A stretch of 47,003 nt of DNA, from contig JBBECA010000007.1 in assembly GCA_040882055.1 (NCBI GenBank), positions 1 to 47,003 of the forward strand. The letters are read 5' to 3'. The notes under the pieces were generated by a model. The model did not search any database and was not told the DNA's origin. It saw nothing but the letters and a program-made list of their open reading frames with translations. The DNA comes from Nitriliruptor sp040882055. GTDB lineage: Bacteria > Actinomycetota > Nitriliruptoria > Nitriliruptorales > Nitriliruptoraceae. The position numbers and the translations under genes are program-made. This document shows positions 16,944 through 25,178 of the stretch, one piece after another (the first letter of the stretch is position 1; the number at the start of each line of letters is the position of its first letter).

Positions 16944-18086
16944 GTGCCCGGTCGACACCTCGAACTCTGTGGCATCAACGAGGTCAACAAGGGCGCCGAG
17001 CTGATGCTCCACGCCGTGGCCGACCAGACCCGATCCCACCTGCGCGGGTGGACGGTCTCGGTGGCGCAGGACGCTGCCTCGTTCGAGGCTCGGGCCCGGG
17101 CCGGCGTGCACCAGCGGGTGCGCTTCGACCGGTTCGGATCGCTCGGCCTCGCCGCCGGTGACCTCATCCCCAGCCGGGTGCGCGGACCCCTCGGCCTGGT
17201 CGCCGAACGGCAGATCGACGCGGTGCTCGACGCCTCCGGCTTCGCCTACTCCGACCAGCAGCGGCTCGAACCGTTCGCGGACCGGGTCCGGGACTACACC
17301 CGGTGGCGCCGGCAGGGCAAGACGATCGTGCTGCTCCCCCAGGCGTTCGGCCCGTTCGACGCACCTCGGACACGCGAACTCGGAGCGGCACTCCTCGCGC
17401 AGGTGCAGCTGGCATTCGCCCGTGACGAGGTCTCGCGGCAGGCCCTGCTCGACCTCGGTGTCGACACGCCGGTCGAGCTGGCGCCGGACTTCACCTGTCT
17501 CCTCCAGGTCGAGGCGTCGAGCGACCAGCGCGGTCGCTTCGGTGGCCGCACGTGCGTGGTGCCGAACTTCCGGATGGTCGACCGCATGCCGCCGGACCGG
17601 GCGGCCGCCTACCAGCGCGTGCTGGTCGAACTGCTCACCGAGCTCGAGCAGCGCGGTGCGCGGCCGTTCGTGCTGATCGTCAACGCCAAGAAGGACGCTG
17701 AGCTCATCCGTTCGCTCGCGGGCGCGCTGCCCAGGCCTCCGGAGATCGTCGCCCCCGACGACCCGCTGGACGTGAAGCGGCTACTCGGCGTGGCCGACCT
17801 GGTCGTCGCGTCCCGGTACCACGGGCTGGTCTCGAGCCTGCTCCAGGGGGTGCCGGCGTTGGCCCTCGGCTGGAGCCACAAGTACCCAGCCCTCATGGCA
17901 GATCACGGCGTCCCGGACCTGCTGTTCGAGGTGGAGGACCGCGACGGTCTGCTCGACGCCGTCACGACGTTGGGCGACCCGGACGTCCGCGCCGAGCGGG
18001 CCGCCGACCTCGACCGGCGGGCGGCCGACCTGCGAGCGCGCACCGAGGCGATGTGGCGTCGGGCCGCCGCGACCCTCGACGCCTGA
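16944..18086 (+). CDS. Polysaccharide pyruvyl transferase family protein (CsaB/WcaK-like)
   Basis: A 380-residue member of the polysaccharide pyruvyl transferase family (PF04230). These enzymes transfer pyruvate from phosphoenolpyruvate to glycan hydroxyls as a ketal. Family features: N-terminal GINEVNKGAELML, central KTIVLLPQAFGPFD, the FARDEVSRQALLDLGV region, and the C-terminal ADLVVASRYHGLVSSLLQGVPALALGWSHKY block, where R-Y-H is the conserved core. I prefer GTG 16944, preceded by AGGAG at 5 bases. The GTG at 16875, overlapping the previous stop by 4 bases, would add 23 atypical Arg/Gly/Pro residues. It ends 7 bases from the convergent GT2. Pyruvylated polymers are known ligands for SLH domains, and an SLH protein lies at 42284. 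Confidence 0.88.
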   Translation: MPGRHLELCGINEVNKGAELMLHAVADQTRSHLRGWTVSVAQDAASFEARARAGVHQRVRFDRFGSLGLAAGDLIPSRVRGPLGLVAERQIDAVLDASGFAYSDQQRLEPFADRVRDYTRWRRQGKTIVLLPQAFGPFDAPRTRELGAALLAQVQLAFARDEVSRQALLDLGVDTPVELAPDFTCLLQVEASSDQRGRFGGRTCVVPNFRMVDRMPPDRAAAYQRVLVELLTELEQRGARPFVLIVNAKKDAELIRSLAGALPRPPEIVAPDDPLDVKRLLGVADLVVASRYHGLVSSLLQGVPALALGWSHKYPALMADHGVPDLLFEVEDRDGLLDAVTTLGDPDVRAERAADLDRRAADLRARTEAMWRRAAATLDA

Positions 18087-18093
18087 CCACAGC

Positions 18094-19023
18094 TCAGTCG
18101 ACGAGCCCGCGACGGCGCGGACCGACCCGCTCGCCCACCGCGTCGGTCACGACGGTGCCGAGGCGGACGACGTCGAGCCAGGACTTCAACGCGACGACCC
18201 CGAGGGTGTGTCGCCACCCGCTCGGCAGACCGGCTGCGGCGAGCTGGGCCCGGACCCACCACGGCGCCAGCGGGCGGAGCCGCTCCCACGAGGCGTAGCC
18301 CCGTACCACGTGTCGGTGGCGGGGATCCCTGGCGGCGAGCTGGCGCTTGCCCCGGGCGGTCCGGCGGGTCTTGCGGGTCAGCGCCGCCACGGAACCACGC
18401 GCCGGATGGCTGACCGCGGTCGTGACGATCAGGCCCTGACGGACCCCGGCTTCGGCCGCTCGGCGGCCGAACTCCGCGTCGCCGCCGGAGGTCAGCGCAG
18501 CATCGAACGGGCCAATGCGGTCGATGACGCTGCGCCGCACCGTGAGGCAGCAGGTCGGGACCCACCCCGACGCCAGGTAGTCGGCCACCGGGAAGCCGAA
18601 GAGTCGGTTGTGGCAGGCCGCCACGGTCGGGCGGTCTACCACGATCTCCACGGGACACCCGGCGTAGTCGAGGCCTTCCCGCTCGACCGCGCTCAGCACC
18701 CGCTCGAGGTGATCGGGAGGGACGGTCTCATCGGCGTCGAGGAAGCACACCAACCACCCACGGGCAGCGTCGATACCGGCGTTCCGAGCCCCGTAGGAGG
18801 TCCGCACGCGGTCCTCCACCAGCACCTCCACCGTCGCCGGACCCGCGGCAGCGATCGCCACCGCGGCCGCTCGGGTCCGATCACGCGAACCGTTGTCGAC
18901 GACGAGCACCTCGAACCGGGACGTGGGCAACGTCTGCAGGTGCAGCGAGGCCACCGTTCGGTCGATGCCCTCCGGGTCGTCGAGGACCGGGACGACGACC
19001 GAGATGTCGGGGGCGGTCACCAC
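18094..19023 (-). CDS. Glycosyltransferase family 2
   Basis: A 309-residue GT-A glycosyltransferase: ISVVVPVLDDPEGIDRTV, VLVVDNGSRDRTR (about 38-50), GARNAGIDAARG and the DxD motif D95-A96-D97 (CFLDADETVPPDH). A later segment ALTSGGDAEFGRRAAEAG is the family's acceptor-side acidic motif. No clear membrane helix, although the last 60 residues contain a short hydrophobic patch. The start is uncertain: GTG 19023 gives the family-typical MTAPDISVVVP; GTG 19047 would overlap the upstream FrhB-like gene. It is the last gene of the minus-strand block FrhB-like, GT2, GT2. Confidence 0.88.
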   Translation of the reverse strand: MVTAPDISVVVPVLDDPEGIDRTVASLHLQTLPTSRFEVLVVDNGSRDRTRAAAVAIAAAGPATVEVLVEDRVRTSYGARNAGIDAARGWLVCFLDADETVPPDHLERVLSAVEREGLDYAGCPVEIVVDRPTVAACHNRLFGFPVADYLASGWVPTCCLTVRRSVIDRIGPFDAALTSGGDAEFGRRAAEAGVRQGLIVTTAVSHPARGSVAALTRKTRRTARGKRQLAARDPRHRHVVRGYASWERLRPLAPWWVRAQLAAAGLPSGWRHTLGVVALKSWLDVVRLGTVVTDAVGERVGPRRRGLVD

Positions 19024-19033
19024 CGCCGACGGC

Positions 19034-20446
19034 TCACGAGCGGACACGGGCACGGACGCCTGCGAGCGCCCCGGCGAGCCGCCCACGGAGCTTGCCCACC
19101 CGGACCACGAGCTCGTACAGCTCGGTCCAGGGGCGCATCCGTCGCACGAAACGCGCCAGGTCCCCCCGCGCCCGCGCGTCGCGGAAGACCGCGGCGCTGC
19201 GACGCGCCAGGATCCGGCGGAGGCGGTACAGCAGACGTGCGACCAGCGGCAGGTCGGTGGAGGGAGCGACCCGCTTCGGTGGGTGCCACCGCCCCTGCCG
19301 CTCGGTCAGTGCGAGCCGGTAGGCCAGCCCCTCGCGCCGGTCGCGCAGCCCGCCGGCCTGCGTGGCGGCCGCCGCATCGGGCGTGATGGTCTCGAGGTGG
19401 AGCCGGCCGGCGGCGATGCCGCCGGTCACGAGCTCCTGTATCCGCGGGTGTCGGGTCACCACCACGCTGTTGCCGCTGCCCACGTACTCGGGCAGCCACG
19501 CGTCGCCCACCGCGACATCAGCGGTCTCCGCGAGGACGTCGTCGCAGAAGTCGCAGGCGCTCGCCCGGAAGAACCCGTACGGGTACTTGGTACCGACCAG
19601 CTCCTGCACGACCCGGGGCTGGCTCGGCTCACCCTGGCGGTCGACGGCGGTCACGCCCTTCTCGCGGGCCGTGCGCCCCGGGATCTTGGTGCGGAAGTCG
19701 ATACCGCCGAGGCGGTCGGGCGGCACGCCGAGCTGCCACCCGAGCGATTCGGCGTACCCCGTGGTCTTGAGGTGACCGCAGATGATCCCGACGGTGAAGC
19801 GCACCCGATCGGCGATAACCGGATCGGTGGCCGCGAGCCGGCGCAGCCCCTTGATGAAGCACGGCACGCCGGTGATCGCGTAACGGGCCGGTTCTGCGCG
19901 CACGGTGGCGATCACCGACGACAGCTCCACCGGGTAGTAGGCCGCTCGGCTCCCACGTCGCAGCGTCTCGAGATCGTCGGCGATCGTGTAGGTGAACAGC
20001 CGCGGGTCCTCGTCCTGTGGGTCGGCGGGTGCGACCTGGATCACGCGGTCGACGAGGTCGGTCCGCAGCAGCTCCGCGAGCAGCCACTTGGCCAGCCCGC
20101 CCGAGCTGCCCTCCCGCCGGTAGTCCCCCTCGGCGACGTACCCCGCGTACGTCGCCAGGTGGTAACCGAGGTCGGAGCGGTGCGGCGCGGGAGCGAAGCG
20201 CTCGGCTGCGAGCTGGTCCTCGTGCGGTCCCTCCGCCGTGAACGGACAGACGCTCAGCACGGCGGTGGACGCCGCCCCTCGGGTCACCACGGAGGGATCG
20301 GCGACGAGCTCGGGCCGGTACACACCTTCCTCGGTCATCCGGATGCGCAGCGGCGCGTCGGGGACCGCGGCACACAGTCCGCAGCCGATGCAGTACCCCC
20401 CGTCGACGACGGAGCCGAGGAGGACCTCGAACGGATCGGCGCTCAC
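19034..20446 (-). CDS. Coenzyme F420 hydrogenase/dehydrogenase beta-subunit (FrhB)-family iron-sulfur protein
   Basis: A 470-residue protein with an N-terminal ferredoxin-like site C19-x2-C22-x2-C25 (GYCIGCGLC) plus C67 before Pro (SVCPF), then the FrhB N- and C-terminal domains. Conserved pieces include REGSSGG, a CG pair in VGIICGHLKT, GVPCFIKGLRRL and SACDFCDDVLAETADVAVGDAW. Members outside methanogens are often found in polysaccharide clusters with pyruvyl transferases and glycosyltransferases, where they are thought to reduce a sugar or bound cofactor; the reaction is not established. F420 use is possible in Actinomycetota but unproven here. The last 80 residues are Arg-rich. The start is GTG 20446, overlapping the upstream GT2 stop by 4 bases. 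Confidence 0.87.
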   Translation of the reverse strand: MSADPFEVLLGSVVDGGYCIGCGLCAAVPDAPLRIRMTEEGVYRPELVADPSVVTRGAASTAVLSVCPFTAEGPHEDQLAAERFAPAPHRSDLGYHLATYAGYVAEGDYRREGSSGGLAKWLLAELLRTDLVDRVIQVAPADPQDEDPRLFTYTIADDLETLRRGSRAAYYPVELSSVIATVRAEPARYAITGVPCFIKGLRRLAATDPVIADRVRFTVGIICGHLKTTGYAESLGWQLGVPPDRLGGIDFRTKIPGRTAREKGVTAVDRQGEPSQPRVVQELVGTKYPYGFFRASACDFCDDVLAETADVAVGDAWLPEYVGSGNSVVVTRHPRIQELVTGGIAAGRLHLETITPDAAAATQAGGLRDRREGLAYRLALTERQGRWHPPKRVAPSTDLPLVARLLYRLRRILARRSAAVFRDARARGDLARFVRRMRPWTELYELVVRVGKLRGRLAGALAGVRARVRS

Positions 20447-21486
20447 CGGGGGCCGGTCAGGACGCGACGCGACACGACGAACGCGAACGCCGCGGCGCTG
20501 TAGAGGTACGACAGCCAGTGCCACGCCCCCGCCCCGAGGGCGAACCTCCGACCGCCCTTGTCCGCGAAGAACCGCAGCAACCGCGCGTCGAGGGCTGCTG
20601 AGGTGGCCAGTCCCACGGCCGCGGCGGGTCGCGCCGGGCGCACCCCGGCGACGCCCGCCAGCGCCGCGACCACCGTGGCGCAGGCGATCGTGACCTTGAG
20701 CCGTTGCACGCGCGAGACGTTGAGGTCGTCGATGAAGCCGTGGCCGTCGAGGATGAGCTCGCTCCACGGCACCGCACGATCGCGGACGTCCGCGGTCACC
20801 ATGCCCCGCGCCGTCCAGCGTTTGAGGTGGGTCACCTGCAGCGTGTGCAGCACCTCGATGCGGCTGCCCGCAGCACGCATGCGGTACCCGAGTTCGATGT
20901 CCTCGATGCACGGTCGGGTGTAGCGCTCGTCGAACCCGTCGACGCGCTCGAAGGCCCGCCGTCGGACCGCGCCACACGCGCCCCAGAAGGTCTCGGCGCC
21001 CCGCTTGGCGGTCTGGTGCACGTGGTGGTTGAGCAGGTTCTTGTAACGCGAGGCGACACCGCCCGCGGGCGGGTCGTCGTCGTAGGAACCGATGACGGCG
21101 TCGACGTGGGGCCGCGCGGCGAAGTGCTCCTGGAGCTGCCTGATGGCGTCGCGCGGCACGACCACGTCGGAGTCGACGAAGTAGAGGATCTCGGCGGTGG
21201 TCACCGCGGCGCCGTCGTTGCGGGCTGCGGCGGGTCCCCCTCTCCCCTCCCGGACGAGCACCCGGTCGACGAGCGGGGCGACGAGACGTTCGACCGCCGG
21301 GTCACCACCGTCGACGACGACCACGAGCTCGTCCGCCGGCGGGTCACACGCGGCGAGGGCCGTGACGGCCTGCCGCAGCTCCTCCGAGGGCGCGTGGGCC
21401 GGGACCACGACCGCCACCCGCGGTCGCTCGGCCGCACCCGTGGAGGCAGGGACGGGGCGGGCGGCAGCAGCTGGGTCCAAGGTCAC
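20443..21486 (-). CDS. Glycosyltransferase family 2 with C-terminal membrane segments
   Basis: A 347-residue GT-A glycosyltransferase: VAVVVPAHAPSEELRQAV, VVVVDGGDPAV, GGPAAARNDGA and the DxD motif D105-S106-D107 (LYFVDSDVVVPRD). Further on, GAETFWGACGAVRRRAF and CIEDIELGYRM (the ED motif) are typical of GT2 enzymes that elongate glycans. Two or three hydrophobic stretches follow in the last 110 residues. The frame is open to a TTG at 21555 overlapping cysC by 4 bases, but codons before 21486 are atypical (TGT, GAT, GAA, GGT), so GTG 21486 is preferred. A TAGCCT hexamer sits 7 bases before that GTG, which would make a leaderless message. First gene of a three-gene minus-strand block. Confidence 0.88.
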   Translation of the reverse strand: MTLDPAAAARPVPASTGAAERPRVAVVVPAHAPSEELRQAVTALAACDPPADELVVVVDGGDPAVERLVAPLVDRVLVREGRGGPAAARNDGAAVTTAEILYFVDSDVVVPRDAIRQLQEHFAARPHVDAVIGSYDDDPPAGGVASRYKNLLNHHVHQTAKRGAETFWGACGAVRRRAFERVDGFDERYTRPCIEDIELGYRMRAAGSRIEVLHTLQVTHLKRWTARGMVTADVRDRAVPWSELILDGHGFIDDLNVSRVQRLKVTIACATVVAALAGVAGVRPARPAAAVGLATSAALDARLLRFFADKGGRRFALGAGAWHWLSYLYSAAAFAFVVSRRVLTGPR

Positions 21487-21493
21487 CGGGCGG

Positions 21494-21499
21494 AGGCTA
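21494..21499 (-). promoter_or_regulatory. Candidate -10 element TAGCCT, possibly for a leaderless transcript
   Basis: TANNNT hexamer on the minus strand with its 3' end 7 bases from the GTG at 21486. Transcription starting 7 bases after a -10 element would begin at the start codon itself, and no ribosome-binding site is visible upstream of this GTG. Confidence 0.3.
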
Positions 21500-21551
21500 G
21501 CGAGGCTCGTCCGACCTTCCAGCTGCCGCTCATCCTCCGGCGACCCACACG

Positions 21552-22184
21552 TCAACCCTCCGGGTCCCCGGAAGCCAGGGTCCCACGTTCGGCCAGGTCG
21601 GCGCGGATCGCTGCCACGCAGGCGTCGAGGTCGAGCTGGCTGGTGTCGAGCCGCAGCTCGGGGTCATCCGGGGGTTCGTAGGGGGCGCTGATGCCGGAGA
21701 AGTCCGGGATCTCGCCGGCGCGGGCCTTGGCGTACAGGCCCTTGACGTCGCGCTGCTCGCACACCTCGAGCGGGGTGTCGACGTGGACCTCGACGAACCC
21801 GCCGTCGGGGTGGAGGTCGCGGACCTGCTGCCGGTCGGCCCGGTAGGGGGAGATGAACGCGGTCAGCACGATGAGCCCGGCGTCGTGCATGAGGCGGCAG
21901 ACCTCGCCGATGCGTCGGATGTTCTCGGCCCGGTCGTCGGGTGAGAACCCGAGGTCGCGGTTCAGTCCGAAGCGGACGTTGTCCCCGTCGAGCACGTAGG
22001 CGGCGATGCCGTCGGCGATCAGGGCCTGCTCGACCGCGAACGCCAGGGTGGATTTGCCCGACCCCGACAGACCGGTGAACCAGACCGTCAGCGGGCCGTG
22101 GCCGAGGACCCGACGCCGGTCGGCGCCGGTGACGTGGCCGTCGGCTCGGACGATGTGGCGCGAACGCGGCGCGTCGGTCGCCAT
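21552..22184 (-). CDS. cysC: Adenylylsulfate (APS) kinase
   Basis: A 210-residue APS kinase, which phosphorylates APS to PAPS. It has all family landmarks: Walker A GLSGSGKS (38-45), DGDNVRFGLNRDLGF (about 66-80), the ISPYRADR segment with S112 at the phospho-serine position, the mobile-lid KGLYAKARAGEI and FSGISAPYEPP. It starts at an ATG overlapping the cysNC stop by one base (TGATG), so the two are translationally coupled. This is a second APS-kinase unit in the operon: the upstream cysNC gene already ends in one, which is less well conserved. The free enzyme is therefore probably the working kinase. Confidence 0.93.
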   Translation of the reverse strand: MATDAPRSRHIVRADGHVTGADRRRVLGHGPLTVWFTGLSGSGKSTLAFAVEQALIADGIAAYVLDGDNVRFGLNRDLGFSPDDRAENIRRIGEVCRLMHDAGLIVLTAFISPYRADRQQVRDLHPDGGFVEVHVDTPLEVCEQRDVKGLYAKARAGEIPDFSGISAPYEPPDDPELRLDTSQLDLDACVAAIRADLAERGTLASGDPEG

Positions 22185-24106
22185 CAGCTGTCGCCGAGGA
22201 AGCCACGGGCCGCCAGCAGTTCGACGACAGCGTCGGCGGACTCCTCGAGGCTGCGCTCGGCGGTGTCGAGCCGCAGGTCGGGGTCGCTCGGGCGCTCGTA
22301 GGGGGTGTTCGCGCCCGGCACGTGCACCTCCTCGCCACGGTCGGCGGCGGCGTACAAGCCCTGCGGGTCACGGTGCCGCCGGACCTCCTCGGGGGCGTCG
22401 AGCGCGACCTCGATGAAGCGGGCCGGTCCGATCAGGTCGCGGGCACGGTCGCGGACCGCGGCCTCGGGTGCCTGCACGGCCAGGAGGGTGATCAGCCCCT
22501 GACGGCCGGCGATGACGGCGACCTCGGCGGCGCGGCGCAGGTTCTCGGACCGGTCGGCGTTGACGAACCCCAGGTCCCGGGAGAGCCCGAGCCGGAGGTT
22601 CTCGCCGTCGAGACGCAGCAGGGTCCGCCCACGGTCGAACAGACGCCGTTCCACGGCGGCGGCCAGCGTGGTCTTGCCCGCACCCGTGGGGCCGGTGAAC
22701 AGCACCGTGCACGGCGACTGGCCGAGGCGGGCGGCGCGCTCGGCCGAGGTGATCTCCGAGCGGTGGTGGACGACGCCGGAGGGCGCCTGCCGATCCCAGG
22801 ACGAGGACGGTCCGTGCAGCATGCCCGCGGCGACGGTGGCGTTGGTCAACCGGTCGATGAGGATGAACGAGCCGGTGGTCGGCTGCTGGTCGTACGGGTC
22901 GAAGACCAGCTCGCGGTCGACGGTCAGTCCGCACCGGGCGATGTCGTTGAGCTCGAGCTGGTCGGCGTCGACCTCGTCGAGCGAGGCGATGTCGATGCGG
23001 TGTTCGATGGTCCGCAGCGACACGTTCGAGCGGCCGCTGGTGGTCTGCAGCAGGTAGGTGGCACCGGGGCGAGCGGGTCGGTCGGCCATCCACACGACCG
23101 TGGCGTCCACGTCGTGCGCGCGCAGGGGCTCGTCGCCGGGGGTGACCAGCAGGTCTCCGCGGGACACGTCGATCTCGTCGGTCAGGGTGACCGTGATCGC
23201 GTCGCCCGGACCTGCCACCTCGAGGTCGCCGTCGAAGCTCATCAGGCGCGCGACGCTCGAGCGCACCCCCGAGGGCACCGCCACGACCGGATCGCCCGGG
23301 CGCAGGCTGCCGGCGGCCACCGTGCCCGCGAAGCCGCGGAAATCGAGATCGGGACGCACCACCAGCTGCACGGGGAAGCGCAGGTGGTCGAGATCGACGT
23401 CGCGGCGGACGTCGGCGGTCTCGAGGTGCTCCATCAGCGGCGGGCCCTCGAACCACGGCATCTCGGCGGCCGGGTCCACCACGTTGGCCCCGGTCAACGC
23501 CGACAGCGGCAGGACGTAGGGGTCCTCGAGCCCGAGCTGCTCGGCCAGTGCGGCGTAGTCGTCGCGGATCTCGACGAACCGGCCCTGCGACCAGTCGACG
23601 AGGTCCATCTTGTTCACCGCGACCGCCACGTGCCGGATCCCGAGCAGCGCCGCGATCGAGGAGTGCCGGCGCGTCTGCTCCAGGATGCCGTAGCGGGCGT
23701 CGACCAGGATGATCGCCAGCTGCGCTGTCGACGCACCGGTCACCATGTTGCGGGTGTACTGCACGTGACCGGGGGTGTCGGCGATGATGAACTTGCGCCG
23801 GGCGGTCGAGAAGTAGCGGTAAGCCACATCGATGGTGATGCCCTGCTCACGCTCGGCCTTCAGCCCGTCCATCAGCAGCGCGAGGTCCACCTGGTCCCCG
23901 GTGGTACCGGAGGTGACCGAGTCGGACTCGAGCGCCGCGAGGTGGTCGGCGTAGATCATCCCCGAGTCGTGCAGCAACCGGCCGATCAGCGTCGACTTGC
24001 CGTCATCGACCGACCCGCAGGTCAGCAGCCGCAGCAGGTCCTTCTGCTCGTGTTCGGCGAGGTAGGCCTCGATGTCGGTCGCGATCAGCTCGCTCTGGTG
24101 CGCCAT
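22184..24106 (-). CDS. cysNC: Sulfate adenylyltransferase large subunit fused to an APS kinase-like domain
   Basis: A 640-residue CysN-CysC fusion. The GTPase part has P-loop GSVDDGKS (31-38), DTPGH (110-114) and NKMD (165-168), followed by two beta-barrel domains to about 440; with CysD it makes APS from ATP and sulfate, driven by GTP hydrolysis. The C-terminal APS-kinase-like domain (about 462-640) keeps Walker A GPTGAGKT (472-479) and the GENLRLGLSRDLGF loop. However, the usual TAFISPyRadR segment is replaced by LLAVQAPEAAVRDR (541-554), and other signature residues differ, so kinase activity is doubtful. ATG start with GGGAGG about 8 bases upstream. It follows cysD by 28 bases and overlaps cysC by one base. 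Confidence 0.93.
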   Translation of the reverse strand: MAHQSELIATDIEAYLAEHEQKDLLRLLTCGSVDDGKSTLIGRLLHDSGMIYADHLAALESDSVTSGTTGDQVDLALLMDGLKAEREQGITIDVAYRYFSTARRKFIIADTPGHVQYTRNMVTGASTAQLAIILVDARYGILEQTRRHSSIAALLGIRHVAVAVNKMDLVDWSQGRFVEIRDDYAALAEQLGLEDPYVLPLSALTGANVVDPAAEMPWFEGPPLMEHLETADVRRDVDLDHLRFPVQLVVRPDLDFRGFAGTVAAGSLRPGDPVVAVPSGVRSSVARLMSFDGDLEVAGPGDAITVTLTDEIDVSRGDLLVTPGDEPLRAHDVDATVVWMADRPARPGATYLLQTTSGRSNVSLRTIEHRIDIASLDEVDADQLELNDIARCGLTVDRELVFDPYDQQPTTGSFILIDRLTNATVAAGMLHGPSSSWDRQAPSGVVHHRSEITSAERAARLGQSPCTVLFTGPTGAGKTTLAAAVERRLFDRGRTLLRLDGENLRLGLSRDLGFVNADRSENLRRAAEVAVIAGRQGLITLLAVQAPEAAVRDRARDLIGPARFIEVALDAPEEVRRHRDPQGLYAAADRGEEVHVPGANTPYERPSDPDLRLDTAERSLEESADAVVELLAARGFLGDS

Positions 24107-24134
24107 CAGTTGCGCCTCCCTAGGTGCACGATCA

Positions 24135-25055
24135 TCAGAAGTACCCCTCGCGCTTCTTCTCCTCCATCGAGCCCGACTGGTCGTAGTCGATGACCCGACC
24201 CTCACGCTCCGACCGGGTCGCCAACAGCATCTCCTGGATGATGTCCGGCAGCGTGGTCGCCCGGGACTCCACCGCACCCGACAGCGGGTAACACCCGAGG
24301 GTGCGGAAGCGGATCCAGCGCTCCTCGGGCTCCTCACCAGGCTCGAACCGGAACCGGTCGTCGTCGACCATGATCGTCACCCCGTCGCGCTGGACGGTGG
24401 GGCGCGACGCCGAGTAGTACAGCGGCACGATCGGGATGTCCTCGAGCCAGATGTACTGCCAGATGTCGAGCTCGGTCCAGTTCGACAGGGGGAAGACCCG
24501 GACCGACTCCCCTGCACCCACCCGGCCGTTGTAGAGCTGCCACAGCTCGGGCCGCTGGTTCTTCGGATCCCACCGGTGGTGACGATCACGGAAGGAGAAC
24601 ACCCGCTCCTTGGCCCGCGACTTCTCCTCGTCCCGGCGCGCCCCACCGAACGCCGCATCGAAGCGGCCGGCGGACAGCGCCTGCTTGAGCGCCTGGGTCT
24701 TCATCAGATCGGTGTAGTTCTGCGACCCGTGATCGAACGGGTTGATGCCCTCGGCACGGGCCTCCTCGTTGGTGTGCACGATCAGGTCCAGCCCGAGCTC
24801 AGCCGCGGTCCGATCCCGGAACGCGATCATCTCCCGGAACTTCCACGTCGTATCGATGTGCAGCAACGGGAACGGCAACCCACCCGGGAAGAACGCCTTC
24901 CTCGCCAGGTGGAGCATCACCGAGGAGTCCTTGCCGATCGAGTACATCATCACCGGCCGCTCGCACTGGGCGACCACCTCACGGATGATGTGGATCGACT
25001 CCGCTTCCAACTGACGCAGGTGGGTGCGCGTCTCGGCGGGCGCGAGGGAGCTCAT
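24135..25055 (-). CDS. cysD: Sulfate adenylyltransferase small subunit
   Basis: A 306-residue ATP-sulfurylase catalytic subunit, length typical of CysD. The PP-loop motif SIGKDSS is at 39-45. Other family landmarks are HIDTTWKFREMIAFRD, FDAAFGGARRDEEKSRAKERVFS, FPLSNWTELDIWQYI and the C-terminal EEKKREGYF. It forms APS from ATP and sulfate together with CysN. First gene of cysD-cysNC-cysC. A TAGCGT hexamer (25099-25104, minus) about 44 bases before the ATG may be the operon promoter. No APS/PAPS reductase, sulfite reductase or sulfotransferase is present in the window. Confidence 0.96.
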   Translation of the reverse strand: MSSLAPAETRTHLRQLEAESIHIIREVVAQCERPVMMYSIGKDSSVMLHLARKAFFPGGLPFPLLHIDTTWKFREMIAFRDRTAAELGLDLIVHTNEEARAEGINPFDHGSQNYTDLMKTQALKQALSAGRFDAAFGGARRDEEKSRAKERVFSFRDRHHRWDPKNQRPELWQLYNGRVGAGESVRVFPLSNWTELDIWQYIWLEDIPIVPLYYSASRPTVQRDGVTIMVDDDRFRFEPGEEPEERWIRFRTLGCYPLSGAVESRATTLPDIIQEMLLATRSEREGRVIDYDQSGSMEEKKREGYF

Positions 25056-25098
25056 CGAGGATCCAGGGACGACGACGGAGGGGTCAGGCGTTCGCGAG

Positions 25099-25104
25099 AC
25101 GCTA
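25099..25104 (-). promoter_or_regulatory. Candidate -10 element TAGCGT of the cys operon
   Basis: TANNNT hexamer on the minus strand in the 123-base gap between rodA and cysD; it would give a leader of about 35 bases. No rodA terminator hairpin is obvious in the same gap. Confidence 0.35.
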
Positions 25105-25178
25105 CGGACCCGACCGTGCCCCTACCTCGTCGAGCAGGGGGAACGTGGCGACGCTCCGCTCCCGCGGCACCGTGCCGG

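Noticed and set aside
22322..24193. Long plus-strand open frame opposite cysNC
   Set aside because: Antisense shadow; the minus-strand CysN/CysC motifs are unambiguous.
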